Shown: positions 29,211 to 42,478 of the stretch, in pieces
How positions within the stretch are numbered: position 1 is the first letter of the stretch
Layout of the letters: each line of letters begins with the position of its first letter
Assembly (NCBI GenBank): GCA_022414725.1
Contig: CM039462.1
Span: 44,640,945 to 44,704,944 of the forward strand
Origin: Microglena sp. YARC
Lineage: Eukaryota; Chlorophyta; Chlorophyceae; Chlamydomonadales; Chlamydomonadaceae
Direction: 5' to 3'
Length of the DNA stretch: 64,000 bases
The notes under the pieces: model-generated
Told to the model about the DNA's origin: nothing
The model's database searches: none
What the model saw: only the letters and a program-made list of their open reading frames with translations
Translations under genes and position numbers: made by a program

Positions 29211-29276
29211 CTTCTCACGCCACATTCCACAGCCCTGCGGATGGCGTTGGGCATGTAGGCATGGGCACACACGTAC
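29211..29276 (-). CDS. Amidohydrolase, exon F (metal-binding AHAY)
   Basis: 66 nt between acceptor TATGTGCAG|G and donor AGAAG|GTGAGT. It encodes YVCAHAYMPNAIRRAVECGV plus R. The VxAHA histidine is the conserved strand-5 metal ligand, and PxAIRRAVExGVRSIEHGN is the expected continuation into exon E. The single leading base completes a Thr codon opened by exon G (AC|G), and the trailing AG forms Ser with exon E's T. Phases agree on both sides. Confidence 0.9.
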
Positions 29277-29408
29277 CTGCACATAGCACACCAAGGCAGT
29301 ACATGCAGAACGTGACAAATGGATTTCAGAAAAAACTACAATATAAAGAGTGATATTGTGCAGGAGATTCAGGAGGTGGTGATGATTCCAGTAGCAGGCA
29401 GCTACTAG

Positions 29409-29556
29409 GGGACGGCAATATGATATCATATGAGATCATGTCATCATATGATATAATATGATGCCGGCAGTCTGACTAGGCCAAAGGTACCATTTATATA
29501 TAATATCATATGATATCATACTCCCCTTAAGTCAACATCATATGATATGCCGGTCC
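29409..29556. mobile_element. MITE-like AT-rich palindromic element
   Basis: Imperfect terminal inverted repeats (GGACGGCAATATGATATCAT at the left, ATCATATGATATGCCGGTCC at the right) enclose more CATATGATAT words and an internal GATGCCGGCA. It ends about 20 bp before the 126-bp satellite begins. Confidence 0.5.
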
Positions 29557-29577
29557 TTAGTAGTAACGCATGCAGTG

Positions 29578-32500
29578 CAAGGAGAAGGGGATTAAGTGAT
29601 AAGGGACTGCAGTGCAGCAGGTAAACAATTGTGTGTGTTAGTGTGTATGTTAAAGTCCAGGGGTAGGCCCAATAGGCTAAAGGGACTTGCCCAAGCGTGA
29701 CAGGAAGGAGAAGGGGATTAAGTGATAAGGGACTGCAGTGCAGCAGGTAAACAATTGTGTGTGTTAGTGTGTATGTTAAAGTCCGGGGTTGGCCCAATAG
29801 GCTAAACTTGCCCAACCGTGACAGGAAGGAGAAGGGGATTAAGTGATAAGGGACTGCAGTGCAGCAGGTAAACAATTGTGTGTGTTAGTGTGTATGTTAA
29901 AGTCCAGGGGTAGGCCCAATAGGCTAAAGGGACTTGCCCAACCGTGACAGGAAGGAGAAGGGATTAAGTGATAAGGGACTGCAGTGCAGCAGGTAAACAA
30001 TTGTGTGTGTTAGTGTGTATGTTAAAGTCCAGGGTTGGCCCAATAGGCTAAAGGGACTTGCCCAACCGTGACAGGAAGGAGAAGGGGATTAAGTGATAAG
30101 GGACTGCAGTGCAGCAGGTAAACAATTGTGTGTGTTAGTGTGTATGTTAAAGTCCAGGGGTAGGCCCAATAGGCTAAAGGGACTTGCCCAACCGTGACAG
30201 GAAGGAGAAGGGGATCAAGTGATAAGGGACTGCAGTGCAGCAGGTAAACAATTGTGTGTGTTAGTGTGTATGTTAAAGTCCAGGGGTAGGCCCAATAGGC
30301 TAAAGGGACTTGCCCAACCGTGACAGGAAGGAGAAGGGGATTAAGTGATAAGGGACTGCAGTGCAGCAGGTAAACAATTGTGTGTGTGTTAGTGTGTATG
30401 TTAAAGTCCAGGGGTAGGCCCAATAGGCTAAAGGGACTTGCCCAACCGTGACAGGAAGGAGAAGGGGATTAAGTGATAAGGGACTGCAGTGCAGCAGGTA
30501 AACAATTGTGTGTGTTAGTGTGTATGTTAAAGTCCAGGGGTAGGCCCAATAGGCTAAAGGGACTTGCCCAACCGTGACAGGAAGGAGAAGGGTTTGAAGT
30601 GATAAGGGACTGCAGTGCAGCAGGTAAACAATTGTGTGTGTTAGTGTGTATGTTAAAGTCCAGGGGTTGGCCCAATAGGCTAAAGGGACTTGCCCAACCG
30701 TGACAGGAAGGAGAAGGGGATCAAGTGATAAGGGACTGCAGTGCAGCAGGTAAACAATTGTGTGTGTTAGTGTGTATGTTAAAGTCCAGGGGTAGGCCCA
30801 ATAGGCTAAAGGGACTTGCCCAACCGTGACAGGAAGGAGAAGGGGATTAAGTGATAAGGGACTGCAGTGCAGCAGGTAAACAATTGTGTGTGTTAGTGTG
30901 TATGTTAAAGTCCAGGGGTAGGGCCCAATAGGCTAAAGGGACTTGCCCAACCGTGACAGGAAGGAGAAGGGGATTAAGTGATAAGGGACTGCAGTGCAGC
31001 AGGTAAACAATTGTGTGTGTGTTAGTGTGTATGTTAAAGTCCAGGGGTAGGCCCAATAGGCTAAAGGGACTTGCCCAACCGTGACAGGAAGGAGAAGGGG
31101 ATTAAGTGATAAGGGACTGCAGTGCAGCAGGTAAACAATTGTGTGTGTTAGTGTGTATGTTAAAGTCCAGGGGTAGGCCCAATAGGCTAAAGGGACTTGC
31201 CCAACCGTGACAGGAAGGAGAAGGGGATTAAGTGATAAGGGACTGCAGTGCAGCAGGTAAACAATTGTGTGTGTTAGTGTGTATGTTAAAGTCCAGGGGT
31301 AGGCCCAATAGGCTAAAGGGACTTGCCCAACCGTGACAGGAAGGAGAAGGGGATTAAGTGATAAGGGACTGCAGTGCAGCAGGTAAACAATTGTGTGTGT
31401 TAGTGTGTATGTTAAAGTCCAGGGGTTGGCCCAATAGGCTAAAGGGACTTGCCCAACCGTGACAGGAAGGAGAAGGGGATCAAGTGATAAGGGACCGCGG
31501 TGCAGCAGGTAAACAATTGTGTGTGTTAGTGTGTATGTTAAAGTCCAGGGGTAGGCCCAATAGGCTAAAGGGACTTGCCCAACCGTGACAGGAAGGAGAA
31601 GGGGATCAAGTGATAAGGGACCGTGGTGCAGCAGGTTAAACAATTGTGTGTGTTAGTGTGTATGTTAAAGTCCAGGGGTAGGCCCAATAGGCTAAAGGGA
31701 CTTGCCCAACCGTGACAGGAAGGAGAAGGGGATCAAGTGATAAGGGACCGCGGTGCAGCAGGTAAACAATTGTGTGTGTTAGTGTGTATGTTAAAGTCCA
31801 GGGGTAGGCCCAATAGGCTAAAGGGACTTGCCCAACCGTGACAGGAAGGAGAAGGGGATCAAGTGATAAGGGACCGTGCAGCAGGTAAAACAATTGTGTG
31901 TGTTAGTGTGTATGTTAAAGTCCAGGGGTTGGCCAATAGGCTAAAGGGACTTGCCCAACCATGACAGGAAGGAGAAGGGGATCAAGTGATAAGGGACCGC
32001 GTGCAGCAGGTAAACAATTGTGTGTGTTAGTGTGTATGTTAAAGTCCAGGGGTAGGCCCAATAGGCTAAAGGGACTTGCCCAACCGTGACAGGAAGGAGA
32101 AGGGGATCAAGTGATAAGGGACCGTGGTGCAGCAGGTAAACAATTGTGTGTGTTAGTGTGTATGTTAAAGTCCAGGGGTGGCCAATAGGCTAAAGGGACT
32201 TGCCCAACCGTGACAGGAAGGAGAAGGGGATCAAGTGATAAGGGACAGCAGGTAAACAATTGTGTGTGTTAGTGTGTATGTTAAAGTCCAGGGGTAGGCC
32301 CAATAGGCTAAAGGGACTTGCCCAACCGTGACAGGAAGGAGAAGGGGATCAAGTGATAAGGGACCGCGGTGCAGCAGGTAAACAATTGTGTGTGTTAGTG
32401 TGTATGTTAAAGTCCAGGGGTAGGCCCAATAGGCTAAAGGGACTTGCCCAACCGTGACAGGAAGGAGAAGGGGATCAAGTGATAAGGACCGCGGTGCAGC

Positions 32501-35500
32501 AGGTTTGTGTGTGTTAGTGTGTATGTTAAAGTCCAGGGGTAGGCCCAATAGGCTAAAGGACTTGCCAACCGTGACAGGAAGGAGAAGGGGATCAAGTGAT
32601 AAGGGACCGCGGTGCAGTGGCAGGTAAACAATTGTGTGTGTTTAGTGTGTATGTTAAAGTCCAGGGGTTGGCCAATAGGCTAAAGGGACTTGCCCAACCG
32701 TGACAGGAAGGAGAAGGGGATCAAGTGATAAGGGACCGTGGTGCAGCAGGTTAAACAATTGTGTGTGTTAGTGTGTATGTTAAAGTCCAGGGGTGGGCCC
32801 AATAGGCTAAAGGGACTTGCCCAACCGTGACAGGAAGGAGAAGGGGATCAAGTGATAAGGGACCGTGGTGCAGCAGGTAAACAATTGTGTGTGTTAGTGT
32901 GTATGTTAAAGTCCAGGGGTTGGCCCAATAGGCTAAAGGGACTTGCCCAACCGTGACAGGAAGGAGAAGGGGATCAAGTGATAAGGGACCGTGGTGCAGC
33001 AGGTAAACAATTGTGTGTGTTAGTGTGTATGTTAAAGTCCAGGGGTAGGCCCAATAGGCTAAAGGGACTTGCCCAACCGTGACAGGAAGGAGAAGGGGAT
33101 CAAGTGATAAGGGACCGGGTGCAGCAGGTAAACAATTGTGTGTGTTAGTGTGTATGTTAAAGTCCAGGGGTAGGCCCAATAGGCTAAAGGGACTTGCCCA
33201 ACCGTGACAGGAAGGAGAAGGGGATCAAGTGATAAGGGACCGTGGTGCAGCAGGTTAAACAATTGTGTGTGTTAGTGTGTATGTTAAAGTCCAGGGGTTG
33301 GCCCAATAGGCTAAAGGGACTTGCCCAACCGTGACAGGAAGGAGAAGGGGATCAAGTGATAAGGGACCGTTGGTGCAGCAGGTTAAACAATTGTGTGTGT
33401 TAGTGTGTATGTTAAAGTCCAGGGGTAGGCCCAATAGGCTAAAGGGACTTGCCCAACCGTGACAGGAAGGAGAAGGGGATCAAGTGATAAGGGACCGTGC
33501 AGCAGGTAAACAATTGTGTGTGTTAGTGTGTATGTTAAGTCCAGGGGTTGGCCCAATAGGCTAAAGGGACTTGCCCAACCGTGACAGGAAGGAGAAGGGG
33601 ATCAAAGTGATAAGGGACCGGGTGCAGCAGGTAAACAATTGTGTGTGTTAGTGTGTATGTTAAAGTCCAGGGGTAGGCCCAATAGGCTAAAGGGACTTGC
33701 CCAACCGTGACAGGAAGGAGAAGGGGATCAAGTGATAAGGGACCGTGGTGCAGCAGGTTAAACAATTGTGTGTGTTAGTGTGTATGTTAAAGTCCAGGGG
33801 TTGGCCCAATAGGCTAAAGGGACTTGCCCAACCGTGACAGGAAGGAGAAGGGGATCAAGTGATAAGGGACCGTGGTGCAGCAGGTAAACAATTGTGTGTG
33901 TTAGTGTGTATGTTAAAGTCCAGGGGTTGGCCCAATAGGCTAAAGGGACTTGCCCAACCGTGACAGGAAGGAGAAGGGATCAAGTGATAAGGGACTGGTG
34001 CAGCAGGTTAAACAATTGTGTGTGTTAGTGTGTATGTTAAAGTCCAGGGGTAGGCCCAATAGGCTAAAGGGACTTGCCCAACCGTGACAGGAAGGAGAAG
34101 GGGATCAAGTGATAAGGGACGTGGTGCAGCAGGTAAACAATTGTGTGTGTTAGTGTGTATGTTAAAGTCCAGGGGTGGCCCAATAGGCTAAAGGGACTTG
34201 CCCAACCGTGACAGGAAGGAGAAGGGGATTAAGTGATAAGGGACTGCAGCAGGTAAACAATTGTGTGTGTTAGTGTGTATGTTAAAGTCCAGGGGTTGGC
34301 CCAATAGGCTAAAGGGACTTGCCCAACCGTGACAGGAAGGAGAAGGGGATCAAGTGATAAGGGACTGGTGCAGCAGGTAAACAATTGTGTGTGTTAGTGT
34401 GTATGTTAAAGTCCAGGGGTTGGCCCAATAGGCTAAAGGGACTTGCCCAACCGTGACAGGAAGGAGAAGGGGATCAAAGTGATAAGGGACCGTGGTGCAG
34501 CAGGTTAAACAATTGTGTGTGTTAGTGTGTATGTTAAAGTCAGGGGTTGGCCCAATAGGCTAAAGGGACTTGCCCAACCGTGACAGGAAGGAGAAGGGGA
34601 TCAAGTGATAAGGGACCGTGGTGCAGCAGGTTTAAACAATTGTGTGTGTTAGTGTGTATGTTAAAGTCCAGGGGTTGGCCCAATAGGCTAAAGGGGACTT
34701 GCCCAACCGTGACAGGAAGGAGAAGGGGATCAAGTGATAAGGGACCGTGGTGCAGCAGGTAAACAATTGTGTGTGTTAGTGTGTATGTTAAAGTCCAGGG
34801 GTTGGCCCAATAGGCTAAAGGGACTTGCCCAACCGTGACAGGAAGGAGAAGGGATCAAGTGATAAGGGACCCGGTGGCAGCAGGTAAACAATTGTGTGTG
34901 TTAGTGTGTATGTTAAAGTCCAGGGGTAGGCCCAATAGGCTAAAGGGACTTGCCCAACCGTGACAGGAAGGAGAAGGGGATCAAGTGATAAGGGACCGTG
35001 CAGCAGGTTAAACAATTGTGTGTGTTTAGTGTGTATGTTAAAGTCCAGGGGTAGGCCCAATAGGCTAAAGGGACTTGCCCAACCGTGACAGGAAGGAGAA
35101 GGGGATCAAGTGATAAGGGACTGGTGCAGCAGGTTAAACAATTGTGTGTGTTAGTGTGTATGTTAAAGTCCAGGGGTTGGCCCAATAGGCTAAAGGGACT
35201 TGCCCAACCGTGACAGGAAGGAGAAGGGATCAAGTGATAAGGGACGCGTGTGCAGCAGGTTAAACAATTGTGTGTGTTAGTGTGTATGTTAAAGTCCAGG
35301 GGTTGGCCCAATAGGCTAAAGGGACTTGCCCAACCGTGACAGGAAGGAGAAGGGGATCAAGTGATAAGGGACAGCAGGTAAACAATTGTGTGTGTTAGTG
35401 TGTATGTTAAAGTCCAGGGTTGGCCCAATAGGCTAAAGGGACTTGCCCAACCGTGACAGGAAGGAGAAGGGGATCAAGTGATAAGGGACCGGTGCAGCAG

Positions 35501-38500
35501 GTTAAACAATTGTGTGTGTTAGTGGTGTATGTTAAAGTCCAGGGGTTGGCCCAATAGGCTAAAGGGACTTGCCCAACCGTGACAGGAAGGAGAAGGGGAT
35601 CAAGTGATAAGGGACCGTGGTGCAGCAGGTTAAACAATTGTGTGTGTTAGTGTGTATGTTAAAGTCCAGGGGTAGGCCCAATAGGCTAAAGGGACTTGCC
35701 CAACCGTGACAGGAAGGAGAAGGGGATCAAGTGATAAGGGACCGTGGTGCAGCAGGTTAAACAATTGTGTGTGTTAGTGTGTATGTTAAAGTCCAGGGGT
35801 AGGCCCAATAGGCTAAAGGGACTTGCCCAACCGTGACAGGAAGGAGAAGGGGATCAAGTGATAAGGGACCGCGGTGCAGCAGGTTAAACAATTGTGTGTG
35901 TTAGTGTGTATGTTAAAGTCCAGGGGTAGGCCAATAGGCTAAAGGGACTTGCCAACCGTGACAGGAAGGAGAAGGGGATCAAGTGATAAGGGACCGCGGT
36001 GCAGCAGGTAAACAATTGTGTGTGTTAGTGTGTATGTTAAAGTCCAGGGGTTGGCCCAATAGGCTAAAGGGACTTGCCCAACCGTGACAGGAAGGAGAAG
36101 GGGATCAAGTGATAAGGGACCGCGGTGCAGCAGGTTAAAACAATTGTGTGTGTTAGTGTGTATGTTAAAGTCCAGGGGTTGGCCCCAATAGGCTAAAGGG
36201 ACTTGCCCAACCGTGGACAGGAAGGAGAAGGGGATCAAGTGATAAGGGACCGTGGTGCAGCAGGTTAAACAATTGTGTGTGTTAGTGTGTATGTTAAAGT
36301 CCAGGGGTTGGCCCAATAGGCTAAAGGGACTTGCCCAACCGTGACAGGAAGGAGAAGGGGATCAAGTGATAAGGGACCGTGGTGCAGCAGGTTAAACAAT
36401 TGTGTGTGTTAGTGTGTATGTTAAAGTCCAGGGGTTGGCCCAATAGGCTAAAGGGACTTGCCCAACCGTGACAGGAAGGAGAAGGGGATCAAGTGATAAG
36501 GGACCGTGGTGCAGCAGGTTAAACAATTGTGTGTGTTAGTGTGTATGTTAAAGTCCAGGGGTTGGCCCAATAGGCTAAAGGGACTTGCCCAACCGTGACA
36601 GGAAGGAGAAGGGGATCAAGTGATAAGGGACCGTGGTGCAGCAGGTTAAACAATTGTGTGTGTTAGTGTGTATGTTAAAGTCCAGGGGTTGGCCCAATAG
36701 GCTAAAGGGACTTGCCCAACCGTGACAGGAAGGAGAAGGGGATCAAGTGATAAGGGACCGTGGTGCAGCAGGTTAAACAATTGTGTGTGTTAGTGTGTAT
36801 GTTAAAGTCCAGGGGTTGGCCCAATAGGCTAAAGGGACTTGCCCAACCGTGACAGGAAGGAGAAGGGGATCAAGTGATAAGGGACCCGTGGTTGCAGCCA
36901 GGTTAAACAATTGTGTGTGTTAGTGTGTATGTTAAAGTCCAGGGGTTGGCCCAATAGGCTAAAGGGACTTGCCCCAACCGTGACAGGAAGGAGAAGGGAA
37001 TCAAGTGATAAGGGACCGTGGTGCAGCAGGTTAAACAATTGTGTGTGTTAGTGTGTATGTTAAAGTCCAGGGGTTGGCCCAATAGGCTAAAGGGACTTGC
37101 CCAACCGTGACAGGAAGGAGAAGGGGATCAAGTGATAAGGGACCGTGGTGCAGCAGGTTAAACAATTGTGTGTGTTAGTGTGTATGTTAAAGTCCAGGGG
37201 TTGGCCCAATAGGCTAAAGGGACTTGCCCAACCGTGACAGGAAGGAGAAGGGGATCAAGTGATAAGGGACCGTGGTGCAGCAGGTTAAACAATTGTGTGT
37301 GTTAGTGTGTATGTTAAAGTCCAGGGGTTGGCCCAATAGGCTAAAGGGACTTGGCCCAACCGTGACAGGAAGGAGAAGGGGATCAAGTGATAAGGGACCG
37401 TGGTGCAGCAGGTTAAACAATTGTGTGTGTTAGTGTGTATGTTAAAGTCCAGGGGTTGGCCCAATAGGCTAAAGGGACTTGCCCAACCGTGACAGGAAGG
37501 AGAAGGGGATCAAGTGATAAGGGACCGTGGTGCAGCAGGTTAAACAATTGTGTGTGTTAGTGTGTATGTTAAAGTCCAGGGGTTGGCCCAATAGGCTAAA
37601 GGGACTTGCCCAACCGTGACAGGAAGGAGAAGGGGATCAAGTGATAAGGGACCGTGGTGCAGCAGGTTAAACAATTGTGTGTGTTAGTGTGTATGTTAAA
37701 GTCCAGGGGTTGGCCCAATAGGCTAAAGGGACTTGCCCAACCGTGACAGGAAGGAGAAGGGGATCAAGTGATAAGGGACCGTGGTGCAGCAGGTTAAACA
37801 ATTGTGTGTGTTAGTGTGTATGTTAAAGTCCAGGGGTTGGCCCAATAGGCTAAAGGGACTTGCCCAACCGTGACAGGAAGGAGAAGGGATCAAGTGATAA
37901 GGGACCGTGGTGCAGCAGGTTAAACAATTGTGTGTGTTAGTGTGTATGTTAAAGTCCAGGGGTTGGCCCAATAGGCTAAAGGGACTTGCCCAACCGTGAC
38001 AGGAAGGAGAAGGGGATCAAGTGATAAGGGACCGTGGTGCAGCAGGTTAAACAATTGTGTGTGTTAGTGTGTATGTTAAAGTCCAGGGGTTGGCCCAATA
38101 GGCTAAAGGGACTTGCCAACCGTGACAGGAAGGAGAAGGGGATCAAGTGATAAGGGACCGTGGTGCAGCAGGTTAAACAATTGTGTGTGTTGTGTGTGGT
38201 TATGTTAAAGTCCAGGGGTTGTAGGCTAAAGGGACTTGCCCCAACGGGACGTGGTGCAGCAGGTTAAACATTGTGAGTCCAGTCAAGTGATAAGGGACCG
38301 TGGCTGCAGCAGGTTAAACAATTGTGTGTGTTAGTGTGTATGTTAAAGTCCAGGGGTTGGCCAATAGGCTAAAGGGACTTGCCCAACCGTGACAGGAAGG
38401 AGAAGGGGATCAAGTGATAAGGGACCGTGGTGCAGCAGGTTAAACAATTGTGTGTGTTAGTGTGTATGTTAAAGTCCAGGGGTTGGCCCAATAGGCTAAG

Positions 38501-41500
38501 GGACTTGCCCAACCGTGACAGGAGGAGAAGGGGATCAAGTGATAAGGGACCGTGGTCAGCAGGTTAAACACATTGTGTGTGTTAGTGTGTATGTTAAAGT
38601 CCAGGGGTTGGCCCAATAGGCTAAAGGGACTTGCCCAACGTGACAGGAAGGAGAAGGGGATCAAGTGATAAGGGACCGTGGTGCAGCAGGTTAAACAATT
38701 GTGTGTGTTAGTGTGTATGTTAAAGTCCAGGGGTTGGCCAATAGGCTAAAGGGACTTGCCCAACCGTGACAGGAAGGAGAAGGGGATCAAGTGATAAGGG
38801 ACCGTGGTGCAGCAGGTTAAACAATTGTGTGTGTTAGTGTGTATGTTAAAGTCCAGGGGTTGGCCCAATAGGCTAAAGGACTTGCCCAACCGTGACAGGA
38901 AGGAGAAGGGATCAAGTGATAAGGGACCGTGGTGCAGCAGGTTAAACAATTGTGTGTGTTAGTGTGTATGTTAAAGTCCAGGGGTTGGCCCAATAGGCTA
39001 AAGGGACTTGCCCAACCGTGACAGGAAGGAGAGGGGATCAAGTGATAAGGGACCGTGGTGCAGCAGGTTAACAATTGTGTGTGTTAGTGTGTATGTTAAA
39101 GTCCAGGGGTTGGCCCAATAGGCTAAAGGGACTTGCCCAACCGTGACAGGAAGGAGAAGGGGAATCAAGTGATAAGGGACGTGTGCAGCAGGTTAAACAA
39201 TTGTGTGTGTTAGTGTGTATGTTAAAGTCCCAGGGGTTGGCCCAATAGGCTAAAGGGACTTGCCAACCGTGACAGGAAGGAGAAGGGGATCAAGTGATAA
39301 GGGACCGTGGTGCAGCAGGTTAAACAATTGTGTGTGTTAGTGTGTATGTTAAAGTCCAGGGGTTGGCCCCAATAGGCTAAAGGGACTTGCCAACCGTGAC
39401 AGGAAGGAGAAGGGGATCAAGTGATAAGGGACCGTGGTGCAGCAGGTTAAACAATTGTGTGTGTTAGTGTGTATGTTAAAGTCCAGGGGTTGGCCCAATA
39501 GGCTAAAGGGACTTGCCAACCGTGACAGGAAGGAGAAGGGGATCAAGTGATAAGGGACCGTGGTGCAGCAGGTTAAACAATTGTGTGTGTTAGTGTGTAT
39601 GTTAAAGTCCAGGGGTTGGCCCAATAGGCTAAAGGGACTTGCCCAACCGTGACAGGAAGGAGAAAGGGATCAAGTGCATACAGGGACCGTGGTGCAGCAG
39701 GTTAAACAATTGTGTGTGTTAGTTGTGTATGTTAAAGTCCAGGGGTTGGCCCAATAGGCTAAAGGGACTTGCCCAACCGTGACAGGAAGGAGAAGGGGAT
39801 CAAGTGATAAGGGACGTGGTGCAGCAGGTTTAAACAATTGTGTGTGTTAGTGTGTATGTTAAAGTCCAGGGGTTGGCCCAATAGGCTAAAGGGACTTGCC
39901 CAACCGTGACAGGAAGGAGAAGGGGATCAAGTGATAAGGGACCGTGGTGCAGCAGGTTAAACAATTGTGTGTGTTAGTGTGTATGTTAAAGTCCAGGGGT
40001 TGCCCCCCAATAGGCTAAAGGGACTTGCCCAACCGTGACAGGAAGGAGAAGGGGATCAAGTGATAAGGGACCGTGGTGCAGCAGGTTAAACAATTGTGTG
40101 TGTTAGTGTGTATGTTAAAGTCCAGGGTTGGCCCAATAGGCTAAAGGGACTTGCCAACCGTGACAGGAAGGAGAAGGGGATCAAGTGATAAGGGACCGTG
40201 GTGCAGCAGGGTTAAACAATTGTGTGTGTTAGTGTGTATGTTAAAGTCCAGGGGTTGGCCCAATAGGCTAAAGGGACTTGCCCAACCGTGACAGGAAGGA
40301 GAAGGGGATCAAGTGATAAGGGACCGTGGTGTGGGCAGCAGGTTTTTAAACAATTGTGTGTGTTAGTGTGTATGTTAAAGTCCAGGGGGTTGGCCCAATA
40401 GGCTAAAGGGACTTGCCCAACCGTGACAGGAAGGAGAAGGGGATCAAGTGATAAGGGACCGTGGTGCAGCAGGTTAAACAATTGTGTGTGTTAGTGTGTA
40501 TGTTAAAGTCCAGGGGTTGGCCCAATAGGCTAAAGGGACTTGCCCAACACGTGACAGGAAGGAGAAGGGGATCAAGTGATAAGGGACCGTGGGTGCAGCA
40601 GGTTAAACATTGTGTGTGTGTGGTGTATGTTAAAGTCCAGGGGGTTGGCCCAATAGGCTAAAGGGACTTGCCCAACCGTACCGCAGTGATAAGGACCGTG
40701 GTGCAGAGCACAAAAGGGACTTGCCAAACCGTGACAGTCATGATAAGGGACAGCAGGTTGTGTTAAAGGGTTGTGTAGTGTGTACAGTTGGCAAGGATCA
40801 ATTAAGTAAAGGGACAATGCTTAGTGTGTATTGGTCCCAGGGTGGCCCAATAGGCTAAAGGGACTCAAGTGATAAGCAAAGACCGTGTTACAGGCAAGTG
40901 TAAGGAGACCGTGGTGGCAGACAATTGTGTGTGTTAGTGTGTATGTTAAAGTCCAGGGGTTGGCCCAATAGGCTAAAGGGATTGCCCACCGTGACAGGAA
41001 GGAGAAGGGGATCAAGTGATAAGGGACCGTGGTGCAGCAGGTTAAACAATTGTGGTGTTAGTGTGTATGTTAAAGTCCAGGGTTGCCAATAGGCTAAAGG
41101 GACTTGCCCAACGTGACAGGAAGGAGAAGGGGATCAAGTGATAAGGGACCGTGTGCAGCAGGTAACAATTGTGTGTGTTAGTGTGTATGTTAAAGTCCAG
41201 GGGTTGGCCAATAGGCTAAAGGGACTTGCCCAACCGTGACAGGAAGGAGAAGGGATCAGTGATAAGGGACCGTGGTGCACAGGTTAAACAATTGTGTGTG
41301 TTAGTGTGTATGTTAAAGTCCAGGGGTGGCCAATAGGCTAAAGGGACTTGCCAACCGTACTCAAGTGATGAGACCGTGGTGCAGCAGGTTAAACAATTGT
41401 GAGTGTGTACCAGTTGGCCCAATAAGAGGGATTGCCCAACCGGATCAGTGGGGACAATTGCCAGAATAGGTTTTGCCGTGATAAGTTGTGTGTACGGCCG

Positions 41501-42110
41501 TAGGGAAACGTTCAAGTGATAAGGACCAGAGGTTATTGTTGTGTTAGTGTGTATGTTTAGCTCCAGGGTTGGCCCAATAGGCTAAAGGGACTTGCCCAAC
41601 CGTGACAGGAGAGGAGAAGGGGATCAAGTGTTTAAAGTGACCGTTGCCGGCCCCCAATAGGCTAAAGGGGACTGGGCCCATGAACAGGAAGGAGAAGGGG
41701 ATCAAGAAGGACCGTGGTGGGCAGGTTAAAACAATTGGTGTGTGTTTAGTGTTCAGTGTGTATGTTTAAAGTCCAGGGGTTTGGCAATAGGCTACAAGGA
41801 CGTGGGTATTAACTGTGCATTGTGTGTTGTGCTGGTTGTTAAGTCCAGGGTGGCAGCATAGGGCAAAGGGACACCAATGAGAGACGGGATCAAGTGCTAC
41901 TGGCATAGTGTGTGTGTGTGTTGTAAAGTCCAGGGCTGATGGTGAACGTAACAGGATAGGAGAGGGGATCACGGTCCATGCAGCGTGTTAACATGTGTGT
42001 GTTAAGTGTGTATGATTTAAGTCAGGGGTTGGCAGAGGCTAAAGGGACCTTGCCAACACAGGGAGAGGGATCAGTGTAAGGACCGTGGTGCACACGGTTA
42101 ACACAGTGAT
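29578..42110. repeat. 126-bp satellite (about 100 units) inside an amidohydrolase intron
   Basis: Head-to-tail units of 126 bp contain AGGAGAAGGGGATCAAGTGA, TAAGGGACCGTGGTGCAGCA, AACAATTGTGTGTGTTAGTG, TATGTTAAAGTCCAGGGGTT and GGGACTTGCCCAACCGTGAC. GTGACAGG starts at 31081, 31207 and 31333, confirming the period. The first ~15 units have GGGATTAAG...GGACTGCAGTGCAG. From about 31490 they change to GGGATCAAG...GGACCGCGG/CCGTGGTGCAG. Because 126 is 42 codons, the minus strand shows long frames; these have no other mark of coding. From about 38.2 kb the units become increasingly corrupted by single-base indels, and beyond 40.6 kb they are scrambled. Confidence 0.95.
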
Positions 42111-42421
42111 GCCCAGGGTGCCAATAGGCATCTCTTGGTCAGATAAGACGATGGCTGGTCAATTTTTTCAGTAGGCGATGACTACACCACTCCACCCACA
42201 TCACACCACATGCTGTACAGCATCTTGTCAGTAGGCGATGGCTGGTCATAACTGTCAGTGACGATGACTACACCACACCACAGTGCGACAGCATCTTGTA
42301 GTAGGCGATGCGGTCATATTTCAGTAGGCGATGACCACACCACAAGACAGCACACTGCACGACACCAAACCAGACCATAGTACAGTACTGCACAGCACAG
42401 CAACACGATCCCCTGCTATGC

Positions 42422-42478
42422 GTCCCAAAAGCCTGCGCCCTCCACAATGGCAGTGATTCGGCGCTGCTCAATCTTGTC
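42422..42478 (-). pseudogene. Amidohydrolase exon G, copy 1
   Basis: The minus strand reads DKIEQRRITAIVEGAG, then a frame slip, to GFWDA. Compared with the other two copies the likely original is ...IIAIVEEAQACGT, which fits the family pattern (E-x-R/I-AIVEEA-xx-x-GT) just before exon F's YVCAHAY. This copy has a deletion in the GAAGAG codons and GCATAG where a donor should be. Confidence 0.5.

Noticed and set aside
29516..41515. Many minus-strand open frames of 60-236 codons reading TVGQVPLAYWAYPWTLTYTL-type repeats
   Set aside because: They follow from a 126-bp (42-codon) satellite unit. Indels break them in arbitrary places, there is no start context or codon bias, and they lie in an intron.
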